In this document: positions 1 to 6,642 of the stretch, in pieces | How the letters are laid out: the number at the start of each line of letters is the position of its first letter | Numbering within the stretch: position 1 is the stretch's first letter | Source: UBA6921 sp031363085 | GTDB lineage: Bacteria > Pseudomonadota > Gammaproteobacteria > SG8-11 | Length of the DNA stretch: 17,268 nt | Direction of reading: 5' to 3' | Assembly: GCA_031363085.1 (NCBI GenBank) | Contig: JANLTU010000099.1 | Coordinates: forward strand, 1 to 17,268 | Notes under the pieces: generated by a model | What the model was told of the DNA's origin: nothing | The model's input: only the letters and a program-made list of their open reading frames with translations | The model's database searches: none | Position numbers and translations under genes: made by a program

Positions 1-326
1 CCCCACGCGTGTGGGGAACGCTTTCGCTGGCGCGAAACTCAATGACAAAATAACGGTTCATCCCCACGCGTGTGGGCAACGCGAGTTGTATGGGTCAGAC
101 TTCAGGGATGCGAAAGGTTCATCCCCACGCGTGTGGGGAACGCCACTCTTGTGTGGAGTGCAGATTGCACCCGATCGGTTCATCCCCACGCGTGTGGGGA
201 ACGCTCCAGTATAGTAGTTGTACGCTGCCTCGACAGCGGTTCATCCCCACGCGTGTGGGGAACGCGGTTACTCCAGTTGTGATGTTGCTACTTTGTACGG
301 TTCATCCCCACGCGTGTGGGGAACGC
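1..326 (-). CRISPR. Type I-E CRISPR array (partial; 5 full repeats, 1 cut repeat, 5 spacers)
   Basis: Repeats begin at 54, 115, 176, 237 and 298 (29 nt each) with an exact 61-nt period. A cut repeat occupies 1-21, so the array continues to the left of the window. Spacers are 32 nt: 22-53, 83-114, 144-175, 205-236 and 266-297; all differ. On the plus strand each repeat reads GGTTCATCCCCACGCG followed by TGTGGGGAACGC. The core CCCCAC-GCGT-GTGGGG forms a 6-bp stem with a 4-nt loop, typical of type I-E repeats cut by Cas6e. Orientation is taken from cas2 and the AT-rich leader on the right: transcription runs leftward, 298-326 is the leader-proximal (youngest) repeat, and the crRNA 5' handle is AUGAACCG, close to the E. 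coli handle AUAAACCG. Two repeats vary: 54-82 has C at 77 instead of G, and the repeat at 115 has A as its outermost base instead of C. Confidence 0.98.
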
Positions 327-372
327 ACTTCTTCCATCCCCTTGTTAAGCAACAACAAAGGGCGTCGAATAA

Positions 373-402
373 AATCTACCGAATAAATCACCGGCACGTG
401 AA
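373..402 (-). promoter_or_regulatory. Candidate array promoter
   Basis: On the minus strand TTCACG (397-402) and TAGATT (373-378) are separated by 18 nt, each matching 4 of 6 bases of the sigma-70 consensus. Initiation would fall near 366 and give a leader RNA of about 40 nt before the first repeat. This is inferred from position and weak hexamers only. Confidence 0.3.
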
Positions 403-416
403 CCGGTATTTTATTC
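381..416. repeat. Imperfect hairpin in the leader, possible cas2 terminator
   Basis: Arms 381-394 and 403-416 are 14 nt long, match at 12 positions and enclose an 8-nt loop that contains CACGTG. The GC-rich inner stem (ACCGG/CCGGT) is flanked by A/T runs on both sides, so transcripts from either direction could form a weak terminator. For the cas operon it lies about 20 nt beyond the cas2 stop. It overlaps the candidate array promoter, so it could equally be a protein-binding palindrome. Confidence 0.45.
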
Positions 417-434
417 TGAGTTTTTAAAGATCGC

Positions 435-731
435 TTACCGCGCCGGGTCCTCGGGCGGCGGCAAAAATGACACAAGTTTAAGTCCCTCCATTTCAACCGG
501 GATGCGGCGATTACTGCCAAGCGTCATAAAATCGAAACCGCTTTCGGTATTTGTTTTCCACGCCATCACGGCATTGCCGTCTTCGATGCCTTCGTTGACC
601 TGTTCCCAAATCATTTCACGCACGCGCTTCGAATACACGCCGACGTAAACTCCCGCGCGCACCTCCAGCAACCAGATCGCCAAGCGTCCGCGCAAGCGCG
701 GCGGCGCGTTCTCAACCACGATGACCAGCAT
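435..731 (-). CDS. cas2: CRISPR-associated endoribonuclease Cas2, type I-E
   Basis: Cas2 is the structural dimer at the centre of the Cas1-Cas2 spacer integrase. The 98-residue product closely follows E. coli Cas2e: MLVIVVENAPPRLRGRLAIW at the N-terminus, then LEVRAGVYVG, REMIWEQ, MAWKTNTESGFDF, and SNRRIPV and LVSFLPP near the C-terminus. Length is normal for Cas2e. The ATG at 731 overlaps the end of cas1 by 20 nt, as expected for translational coupling in this operon type. GGGGAG lies about 15 nt upstream of the start. The gene ends with TAA just before the leader. The reading frame is intact. Because cas1 upstream carries a premature stop, Cas2 may be made less efficiently if its translation depends on ribosomes finishing cas1, and it would lack its partner for adaptation. 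Confidence 0.96.
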   Translation of the reverse strand: MLVIVVENAPPRLRGRLAIWLLEVRAGVYVGVYSKRVREMIWEQVNEGIEDGNAVMAWKTNTESGFDFMTLGSNRRIPVEMEGLKLVSFLPPPEDPAR

Positions 732-1623
732 CGCCCAGTTTCTCCCCTTCCGGTATCGCGACCGGCACCGCTTCTGGCGGAACCTCCGGTGGTTTCAACT
801 CGCCTGCGGCCAGCACTTCTTCGATCATCGGAATCAGACGTTCAAGCACATTGGATTGACGAAACATGTCGCGGCACTTCAGCCGAACCTCCCGATCAGG
901 TTGTTTTGGTTGCTTGCCCGCCACTTGAAATGCGGCCGGGATAACCGTGTCGAATTTGAAGATGTCGGCGATGTCGTACACAAACGACAGCGGCTTGCCG
1001 GTATGAATGAACCCCACCGCAGGCGCATAACCGGCGGCGAGAATCGCAGCTTCGGTAATACCGTACAAACACGCGGTCGCCGCACTGACACAACGGTTAG
1101 GCACGTCGCTGTTGTCCCAATCGGCCGGATCGTAGGAGCGCCCTTTCCAGGCAACCCCGTGACGATCCGCAATCAGCTTGTAGAGCCGCTTGACGCGTGC
1201 GCCTTCGATGCCGCGCAACTGGTCGACGCTGCGCCGCTCGGGCGGTTTTTCGCCGAAACGAATCTCGTACATTTTACGCACGACTTTCAAGCGGGCGTCG
1301 TCGTCGAGCGCAAGTTTCGCCTGATAAAGCAGACGATCAGAACGCGCACCGCCGGGTTACCCGGAAGCGTACAACCGCACGCCCGCTTCTCCCACCCAAA
1401 CCAACAGCGTACCGGCGCGTGACGCCAGCGCCACCGCCGCATGCGATACGCGGGTGCCGGGTTCCAACATTAAACACGCGACCCCGCCAACTGGAATGTG
1501 CGTGCGCACGCCGTTCTTGTCGATGACGACGAACGCACCATCGATCACATCAATCTGGCCGTACTCGATGAACAACAACGAGACGCGCTCTTTCATGGGA
1601 ATGGGTTTGAGCGGCGGGAGCAT
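712..1623 (-). pseudogene. cas1: cas1 (type I-E integrase) with one in-frame ochre stop
   Basis: Cas1 is the metal-dependent integrase that inserts new spacers. Read as one frame, 712-1623 encodes about 303 residues, the normal length for Cas1e (305 in E. coli), but codon 89 (1357-1359) is TAA. The 88 residues before it (starting MLPPLKPIPMKERVS and ending VRLYASG) are the N-terminal beta domain. Directly after the stop the same frame continues PGGARSDRLLYQAKLALD and runs to LGDAGHRG. E. coli has YASG-Gln-PGGARSD here, so a single CAA-to-TAA change explains the break. The catalytic residues are conserved downstream: Glu in LYGITEAAILAAG, His in GFIHTGKPLSF, Asp in VYDIADI. No frameshift or other decay is seen, so the mutation looks recent, or is a sequencing error. 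The start at 1623 has no clear Shine-Dalgarno sequence; it lies 21 nt beyond the toxin stop. Internal restart (TTG at 1290 gives 192 residues) would still lack the beta domain. Confidence 0.93.
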
Positions 1624-1644
1624 GTGTGTTTTGCAAATGATAGG

Positions 1645-1941
1645 CTATGGAGCAAGCCGATTATTCCAGTAACCCGGCTTGCGATGCAGATGCGCAATCG
1701 CGACAACCAGAATTGATTTTGCCGAAGCCTGATAAACGATCCCGTACGGAAATCGCCGCGTCTGGCAACGCCGCGTCCGTCTCGAATATCCGTGCCATGC
1801 CTTCGGATGTTCGGCGATCCGCTCAAGGGTGCCTAACACTTCAGTAAGAAATTCATCACCCAGACCGGCGCGCTCCTTGTTATAGAACGCGATCGCTTCG
1901 TCCAATTCCATCTGAGCGGCTTCGAGTACTTCGATTTGCAT
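1645..1941 (-). CDS. RelE/ParE-superfamily toxin
   Basis: The 98-residue product fits the small basic RelE/ParE fold (plasmid stabilisation toxins). It begins MQIEVLEAAQMELDEAIAFY, followed by an amphipathic helix region (GLGDEFLTEVLGTLERIAEHP), then the strand RRFPYGIVYQ and the C-terminal AHLHRKPGYW typical of this family. Relatives either cleave ribosome-associated mRNA (RelE) or inhibit gyrase (ParE); the sequence does not decide between them. It starts 6 nt after the antitoxin stop on the same strand, the usual antitoxin-first order, and ends 21 nt before cas1. It is full length and appears intact. Its position inside a I-E cas operon is unusual. The upstream sequence is only weakly Shine-Dalgarno-like (AGTAGACCGAC), so translation may be coupled to the antitoxin. 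Confidence 0.87.
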   Translation of the reverse strand: MQIEVLEAAQMELDEAIAFYNKERAGLGDEFLTEVLGTLERIAEHPKAWHGYSRRTRRCQTRRFPYGIVYQASAKSILVVAIAHLHRKPGYWNNRLAP

Positions 1942-1947
1942 GTCGGT

Positions 1948-2160
1948 CTACTTGTATTTCTGTAGCACTTCTTCAATCTTCAACGCCTTCATCTCGCCAC
2001 GCTCGTAGGCATCGATCCGGTTCTCGACTTCTTCCATCCACAACTGATCGATTTCCTTGTCGGGCGCATCAAGACTGGCCAGCAAACAATCGACAAGCTC
2101 CGCCTTGCCGGCCGGCGGCAGCGCCAATGCGTCTTCGAGAATTTTCTTGGGTATGCTCAT
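1948..2160 (-). CDS. Addiction-module antitoxin (TIGR02574-like)
   Basis: This 70-residue acidic, helical protein reads MSIPKKILEDALALPPAGKA, then ELVDCLLASLD, and ends IEEVLQKYK. This is the pattern of the short addiction-module component family that pairs with RelE/ParE toxins: an N-terminal helix, the LPPAGKAELV turn and a charged C-terminal helix that wraps the toxin. The ATG at 2160 is preferred because GGAG lies 7 nt upstream; an upstream GTG at 2178 would add six residues (MKSETT) without a better site. The gene is on the same strand as cas6e, 59 nt after its stop, and 6 nt before the toxin. Such antitoxins neutralise the toxin and often repress their own promoter together with it. The frame is intact. 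Confidence 0.83.
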   Translation of the reverse strand: MSIPKKILEDALALPPAGKAELVDCLLASLDAPDKEIDQLWMEEVENRIDAYERGEMKALKIEEVLQKYK

Positions 2161-2207
2161 TGTGGTCTCCGACTTCACGTTTAAATCCAGCTCATCACGA
2201 TGTTTTC

Positions 2208-2237
2208 ATTATCGCCGGCTTAGATTCGGCGCACCAA
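2208..2237 (-). promoter_or_regulatory. Candidate promoter for the toxin-antitoxin pair
   Basis: On the minus strand TTGGTG (2232-2237, inside the last codons of cas6e) and GATAAT (2208-2213) are 18 nt apart. The -10 matches 5 of 6 consensus bases and the -35 matches 3. It would allow the toxin-antitoxin pair, and with it cas1-cas2, to be transcribed independently of the cas3 promoter. Confidence 0.35.
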
Positions 2238-2843
2238 CAGCAATCCACAGCCGAAGCCCTTTGCAGGCCCGACGCCGTTTTCCAAACAGCCACACAGCGC
2301 TGCCGGGTCCGACACACGCAATACGCCTTCATACCCTACCGTCACAAATTTGCCTGTTCCGCTCTTGTGAAAAAACAAAGGCGGATTTTTATGAATCTCG
2401 ACCGCCACTAAATCCGCCGCTCCCGCCAGCTTGCGTTCCAGCCACGCATGTTGCTCATCTTCGCTGATCAACGGCACACGGCATTTCTTTGGTTCGCCGC
2501 GTTCCTTCTTTCTGCCCTGCGCATCGGCAATGGTCTTGACCGGATTTGCCGTTAAAACAAAAGCCAAGTGCTGACCCGCCACCGGCTTCGGCTGAAAATC
2601 ACGTGTTCCGATCACGCTCGCGGAATCGCCAGCCGCTTGTGGTGGTTTCCGGGATTGCACCAACAGCCGCGCCGCCCGTCCAGGCTTGCCTTCCTCGACC
2701 CGAAACAAAAATCCGGCACGCTCGTCTGCATGCGACTGGCGCGATTCACGTGGCTCGCCAGGAAACAGACTCCACAGCGCGCGATGCAGATTGTACGGAT
2801 TGCGCGCATGGCTCCATGCCACTTCGACTCGGCTAAGAAACAT
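2220..2843 (-). CDS. cas6e: Cas6e (CasE/Cse3) pre-crRNA endoribonuclease
   Basis: Cas6e cuts the repeat RNA at the 3' base of its hairpin and stays bound as a Cascade subunit. The 207-residue product begins MFLSRVEVAWSH and continues NPYNLHRALWSLFPG, with His20 at the position of the catalytic His20 of E. coli CasE. The C-terminal glycine-rich loop GVGPAKGFGCGLLLV is the family RNA-binding signature (GIGPAKSMGCGLL in E. coli). Length is close to E. coli CasE (199). The ATG at 2843 was chosen because the family begins here and it overlaps the cas5e end by 11 nt; the longer open frame to 2927 is read through cas5e. The gene ends 59 nt before the antitoxin. Confidence 0.95.
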   Translation of the reverse strand: MFLSRVEVAWSHARNPYNLHRALWSLFPGEPRESRQSHADERAGFLFRVEEGKPGRAARLLVQSRKPPQAAGDSASVIGTRDFQPKPVAGQHLAFVLTANPVKTIADAQGRKKERGEPKKCRVPLISEDEQHAWLERKLAGAADLVAVEIHKNPPLFFHKSGTGKFVTVGYEGVLRVSDPAALCGCLENGVGPAKGFGCGLLLVRRI

Positions 2844-3495
2844 CGCTGCCCTCCTGTGCACGCGGCGCGTGGATATACACGGTGCGTGTGGTGAACTGGC
2901 GATGCGGCCCATGCATCGGCACGTCACGCATGCGCAAGCGTTGGTCCTTCATCAGCGCATCGCCTTCCGCATAAATAACACCCGCTTGCGGAGGTACGTG
3001 CGCCAACGCCGCTTTCGCGTTGTCGGTGTCAACCCACGTTTCGAACAACGGTCGCGCGAGGGGACAGGAACGCCGCCCCAGAAACGGCGTGTAGCGCGGT
3101 TTGCGCAACGCAGCGGCAATGGCATTCAACGAATAAGCTGCGCCGGTTCGTTCATCGACGGCCACCGTAAATGTCACGTCATGCAGATATTCGCGACGCG
3201 AAATGATCGGATTCTTGTTCCGCGTGCCGTCAACCTTGCGCGCGTCTTTCACCGTATGAAAATCGGTTAACTTCACCGCGTTTTTATTTGCATCCGCGCG
3301 CACTGCGAATTCCACGCTGTGTGCTAACCGCGCCAAGCTTTCGCTGTCGCCGCGCTCGATGCCAAGACATGCCCCCAACAATCCAAGTAACCCGCTCCGC
3401 GTGGGAAACAAATTGCTCGGCCGATAATCCTCGTAGGTGTGCGTACCCCAGGACTGCATGGGACCGTCCAGTTTGAGTATTAGAAAACGCGGCAT
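2833..3495 (-). CDS. cas5e: Cas5e (CasD), Cascade crRNA 5'-handle subunit
   Basis: Cas5e holds the 5' handle of the crRNA and anchors the Cse1 end of Cascade. The 220-residue product begins MPRFLILKLDGPMQSWGTHT, with the conserved LDGPMQSWG start and the glycine-rich GLLGLLGACLGIERGD segment of the RAMP fold. Further matches are ISRREYLHDVTFTVAVD and RPRYTPFLGRRSCPLA-like sequence (here KPRYTPFLGRRSCPLA). Length agrees with E. coli CasD (224). It starts 3 nt after the cas7e stop and overlaps cas6e by 11 nt, so translation of the three is probably coupled. No defects seen. Confidence 0.95.
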   Translation of the reverse strand: MPRFLILKLDGPMQSWGTHTYEDYRPSNLFPTRSGLLGLLGACLGIERGDSESLARLAHSVEFAVRADANKNAVKLTDFHTVKDARKVDGTRNKNPIISRREYLHDVTFTVAVDERTGAAYSLNAIAAALRKPRYTPFLGRRSCPLARPLFETWVDTDNAKAALAHVPPQAGVIYAEGDALMKDQRLRMRDVPMHGPHRQFTTRTVYIHAPRAQEGSDVS

Positions 3496-3498
3496 GGC

Positions 3499-4629
3499 TT
3501 ACTCCTTAATCTTTTCCGGCCCGTCTTGTTCAATCCATTTCTCGATGGCGGCCAGACGCTCGAATGGCTTCACGCCATCAGGTAATTCCCCCAGCGCCGT
3601 GGCAAACGCCGCTGCGTTCTCGCCCAACGAATACGCGTTGTTGACGCGCGCCCAGTAAGCAGAGAGATTTTTAATCGACGGCGCAAGAAATCCGCCGTTG
3701 CGATCACGCGCCACCGGTGCTTCAAAGGCATTGGCCAGCGAGATTGGTTGATCCGCGAAGCTTACGATAGCGAAATCGGCAGGATTATGAGCGGCGAAGG
3801 ATTGCTGTTTAGCGGTGGGCACCACCGTCGTAAGCATGTGGAAAATGTGTTTAGCGATTTCCAACGCACGCGTGCGATCTGCTGCGCCGAGATTTTCCTG
3901 CAACTGCGCAATGTTCAAGCTGGCGTAACGATAAAACACACCGCTGGAAAACTGTTGGGTGTTGAGATGACCCGCGCCGGTTTCGCCTGCGTCTTGAGTC
4001 AGGTCATCGACGGCGGTGAACCAATCAACATCCGGTGGCTCGACGGCATGCGTGGTGATGGCGTGGGCGACGGCGAGGGCACCGTCAACGGGCAGACTTG
4101 TCATCAGCCCACTGGTCGCCATGCGACCAGACAGCGCAATGTCGACCGCACTCTTCATCGCCTCGCGAAACGGCGTTGTGTCTTTCTCGATTTGCTTTTT
4201 CAGCTTGTCGGAATCCAAACCGTCCTGCTCGCCTTTTTGTATCAGCTCGCAGAAATAGGCGACTTCCTCAACCGACCACGGGGCGACGGCATCGGCCTGC
4301 GTGTCCTCGGCGATTCCTTCCTTCCCGGATATCCACTCAAGCGCCTTGCTCACCAGCAACGTATCAAAACGATCTTTCAATGCATCGGCATAGCGAGCTT
4401 GCAGCTTCCCAAGATCGCGTGTGCGTATGGAAGGGTGCCCGAGGTTCGTTTCGTAATACGCACCTTTACGCATCGAGCGTTTCAAGGACTGGCTGGAAAC
4501 ACGAACCCGACTCACGCCACCGAAGGTCGCCGTCTTCTGCATGTTCATGTCGTCGCGATTGAGGCATGACGGGCTGTGCGAAATCAAAACGTGGAAATTG
4601 ATGAAGTTCTTTTCATTCTTTTCGCTCAT
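3499..4629 (-). CDS. cas7e: Cas7e (CasC), Cascade backbone subunit
   Basis: Six copies of Cas7e form the Cascade backbone along the crRNA spacer. The 376-residue product (363 in E. coli) starts MSEKNEKNFINFHVLISHSP and contains LNRDDMNMQKTATFGGV and RVRVSSQSLKRSMR, which are strongly conserved in this family. Later it has NTQQFSSGVFYRYASLNI and the segment AKQQSFAAHNPADFA. The ATG at 4629 overlaps the cse2 stop in an ATGA arrangement and has GGGAG about 7 nt upstream. Longer open reading to 4725 lies inside cse2 and is not used. The gene appears complete. Confidence 0.96.
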   Translation of the reverse strand: MSEKNEKNFINFHVLISHSPSCLNRDDMNMQKTATFGGVSRVRVSSQSLKRSMRKGAYYETNLGHPSIRTRDLGKLQARYADALKDRFDTLLVSKALEWISGKEGIAEDTQADAVAPWSVEEVAYFCELIQKGEQDGLDSDKLKKQIEKDTTPFREAMKSAVDIALSGRMATSGLMTSLPVDGALAVAHAITTHAVEPPDVDWFTAVDDLTQDAGETGAGHLNTQQFSSGVFYRYASLNIAQLQENLGAADRTRALEIAKHIFHMLTTVVPTAKQQSFAAHNPADFAIVSFADQPISLANAFEAPVARDRNGGFLAPSIKNLSAYWARVNNAYSLGENAAAFATALGELPDGVKPFERLAAIEKWIEQDGPEKIKE

Positions 4630-5120
4630 AGTTTGGCTCCCTTTTTGGCTGACATGGATTGACTGAAATAGAAATCTTCGACGATGCGGCGTTTGTCTTC
4701 TCGTCCCCACTTGAGCAGTGTCCAACCGAATTGCGCCCAGTTGACCCTTGGTTTGACCTGCATCGCCAAGCGGCGCAGTTGCACTACGTCTAATGGTTCG
4801 CGTGCACGCGCCACTTGCAGCACGCGTATCTCATTGACCTTGGCGTGCGCGAGCGCCGCGCCGAAACTTGGCACCTTCTCGTGTGCAGCTTCCTGGCACT
4901 GTGCACACCACGGTAGAAGAAATACGATGCGTAGCCAGTTGTCATAAGTTCGCTCACCGGGAAATAACCGGTACAACGCGGCGGTATCGCGCAAGTCGTC
5001 GGGCTCGGCCACGCGACGCAACATCGCCTGCATACCGCTATCGAGCTTTTCGTAACGCTGGGACAGCCCGACAAAATCAGGCGGCTTGGGTGTCACGCTT
5101 GCTGGGCCTGCGTTGGTCAT
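4626..5120 (-). CDS. cse2: Cse2 (CasB), Cascade small subunit
   Basis: Cse2 forms the dimer along the Cascade belly that stabilises the displaced DNA strand. The 164-residue product begins MTNAGPASVTPKPPDFVGLS and is rich in Arg and helices, as in the family. Recognisable pieces are DLRDTAALYRLFPG, FLLPWCAQCQ, SFGAALAH, VNEIRVLQV and the C-terminal RVNWAQFGWTLLKW followed by FYFSQS. The ATG at 5120 has GGAG 9 nt upstream; an in-frame TTG at 5138 is possible but less likely. It overlaps the end of cse1 by 44 nt and shares ATGA with cas7e. Cse2 is the least conserved Cascade protein, so the assignment rests on both motifs and position. Confidence 0.93.
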   Translation of the reverse strand: MTNAGPASVTPKPPDFVGLSQRYEKLDSGMQAMLRRVAEPDDLRDTAALYRLFPGERTYDNWLRIVFLLPWCAQCQEAAHEKVPSFGAALAHAKVNEIRVLQVARAREPLDVVQLRRLAMQVKPRVNWAQFGWTLLKWGREDKRRIVEDFYFSQSMSAKKGAKL

Positions 5121-6642
5121 GCGCTTGCACTCCTTCAATCAGTTGTTTGAGATCGTTTTCCAGATTGCGCCGGGCGACGGCAATGACCGAAATGTATTCC
5201 GGCTTCGCCGCAAATGAATCGGTGAGTTTGGTGAAAATGTCTCGACACAGCGCCGCCAAGTCGGTCGCCAAGCGCGCACGGGTTTTCTTGAATTCGGAGA
5301 ATGTCATTTCATCGCGCAATACCGCGTGCAACACGCCTTCGCTGGACGCGTAAAATAAATCCTCCGCTGCTTCATGAAGCGGCAAGCCCAACCCCTTTAG
5401 TCCTTTGTCCTTGTTACCTTGCACCGCGAAATACAATTTGCCGCGCAACGCTTTTTTCGCTTGCAAGCCCAGATTAACCAGTTGTTCAAGCCGACCACGA
5501 TCATCGCTCCAGCCTTGCGCGAGACTGAACAGTTCGTGGCTGCGCTCAAGCACCGATGCTTGATTTACGCGATAGCCCCCCACCCAAAGGTGTAACGCAT
5601 CGTGCGGGAATAACTGACTGATTTGGAGGATGGGTGCGGCTGGGATTTGTCCCTCATTACCCTCTCCAATGCTACGTGCTACCACGAACTCAGAAAGATG
5701 TATCCAGGCTGGCGCGACCGTTGTAAACGAAGCGAACTTCCATTCGATGGTGCCCTTTTTCAGCTTTGCGATCTGGGCACCGTGCGGGTGTGGCCAGATG
5801 CCTTCTACGGTGAAACTAAATTTCTCTTTCCGGAATCCCATGAATGCAGGCCCGGTAATGTTCAACACTCCACAGGTGGTATTTTTCTCTGCTGATACAA
5901 GCTCGATGTGCGCAGGTTGCCAAAACAGGCCGCGCAACAGACCAATGGTCATCGCCGCAATCTTCTGATCACGCTTAATCGGTTCCACCCAAGTTGGTTT
6001 ATCACGCGCCGGATCTGGCTCATACCCGGGCAATTGTTCATGTACACGTTCCCGCGTGAGTACATTGCGCCACATCGTTCCGCGCAGATCATCGCCAACG
6101 ACCAGCGTGGTGATCGGCGATCCGCCGCGCAGACTCCCCTTGAATCCGCCGCCGAAACTTGGACTGTTCGATGCTTGATTAAACAGGGCAATTGCGGCAA
6201 TCGCACCTGACGCATACTCGACTTCATCCACCTCGTTAAAAAAACAATGCGCAGATGGCGCGGTGCTGGTTTTCTCCGGCATGCCGGGCAAAAGTTTCTG
6301 AACACTCGTCGGCCCACCCTTTACGCCGCGCGTTTGCATAAACGGATGAACGGGGTGATTGAGATCGAACCAAGCACGATAAGGGACAATTGCTTTGGTG
6401 TAGCTCTCCGAGTCAAGCGGTGCATCATGTCGGTCGCGCATTTCACGGTCATCACGCGGCAAGAAAATCACCTGCGTCATGCAGATCAACAACTGCACAC
6501 ACGCCATTTCCAGATCGTCACGCGGCAGGCTCACTTGCCAGTTCCCGTCCCCGCACAGCAATTCCTCGTAACTGATTTGACGGAACGGCCCGGTGCCGCC
6601 ATTGGCGCGCACGGGAATCCAGGCATCTTCAAGCAGGTTCAT
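5077..6642 (-). CDS. cse1: Cse1 (CasA/Cas8e), Cascade large subunit
   Basis: Cse1 recognises the PAM and recruits Cas3. The 521-residue product (502 in E. coli) begins MNLLEDAWIPVRANGG, the usual family start. The region around residues 134-136 (FFN) corresponds to the F-V-N loop of E. coli CasA that contacts the crRNA handle and PAM. It is followed by IALFNQASNSPSFGGGFKGS and LRGGSPITTLV, close to the E. coli IALFNQANQAPGFGGGFKSG motif. The C-terminal four-helix bundle is present (about 390-515, including RARLATDLAALCRDIF). It overlaps the cas3 end by 14 nt and cse2 by 44 nt. No interruption seen. Confidence 0.95.
   Translation of the reverse strand: MNLLEDAWIPVRANGGTGPFRQISYEELLCGDGNWQVSLPRDDLEMACVQLLICMTQVIFLPRDDREMRDRHDAPLDSESYTKAIVPYRAWFDLNHPVHPFMQTRGVKGGPTSVQKLLPGMPEKTSTAPSAHCFFNEVDEVEYASGAIAAIALFNQASNSPSFGGGFKGSLRGGSPITTLVVGDDLRGTMWRNVLTRERVHEQLPGYEPDPARDKPTWVEPIKRDQKIAAMTIGLLRGLFWQPAHIELVSAEKNTTCGVLNITGPAFMGFRKEKFSFTVEGIWPHPHGAQIAKLKKGTIEWKFASFTTVAPAWIHLSEFVVARSIGEGNEGQIPAAPILQISQLFPHDALHLWVGGYRVNQASVLERSHELFSLAQGWSDDRGRLEQLVNLGLQAKKALRGKLYFAVQGNKDKGLKGLGLPLHEAAEDLFYASSEGVLHAVLRDEMTFSEFKKTRARLATDLAALCRDIFTKLTDSFAAKPEYISVIAVARRNLENDLKQLIEGVQAHDQRRPSKRDTQAA

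Larger units (their letters stand above)
327..434 (-). promoter_or_regulatory. CRISPR leader
   Basis: This is the AT-rich, non-coding stretch between the cas2 stop and the first repeat, where the leader of a type I-E array lies. It contains two perfect copies of CGAATAAA (366-373 and 380-387), a long imperfect inverted repeat (381-416) and a small inverted repeat next to the array (CCCCTTGTT at 338-346 against AACAACAAAGGG at 351-362). I did not find a clean match to the IHF consensus that bends the E. coli leader. That does not exclude a diverged site. Confidence 0.8.

Noticed and set aside
712..1290. Shortened cas1 as an independent gene from TTG 1290
   Set aside because: The frame is continuous with the upstream half except for one TAA, conserved Cas1 residues lie between the stop and the TTG, and no ribosome-binding site supports the TTG.
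1357..1359. Recoding of TAA as Gln
   Set aside because: TAA ends cas2, cas6e, cas7e and lpxH at the expected lengths in the same window.
721..1422. 233-codon plus-strand frame
   Set aside because: It is antisense to cas1, has no recognisable domain, and cas1 explains the sequence.
2161..2219. Search for a degenerate repeat or anti-toxin RNA (CreA-like) beside the toxin pair
   Set aside because: No repeat-like stem or handle sequence was found; the pair is a normal two-protein module.
3748..4569. 273-codon plus-strand frame
   Set aside because: Antisense shadow of cas7e.
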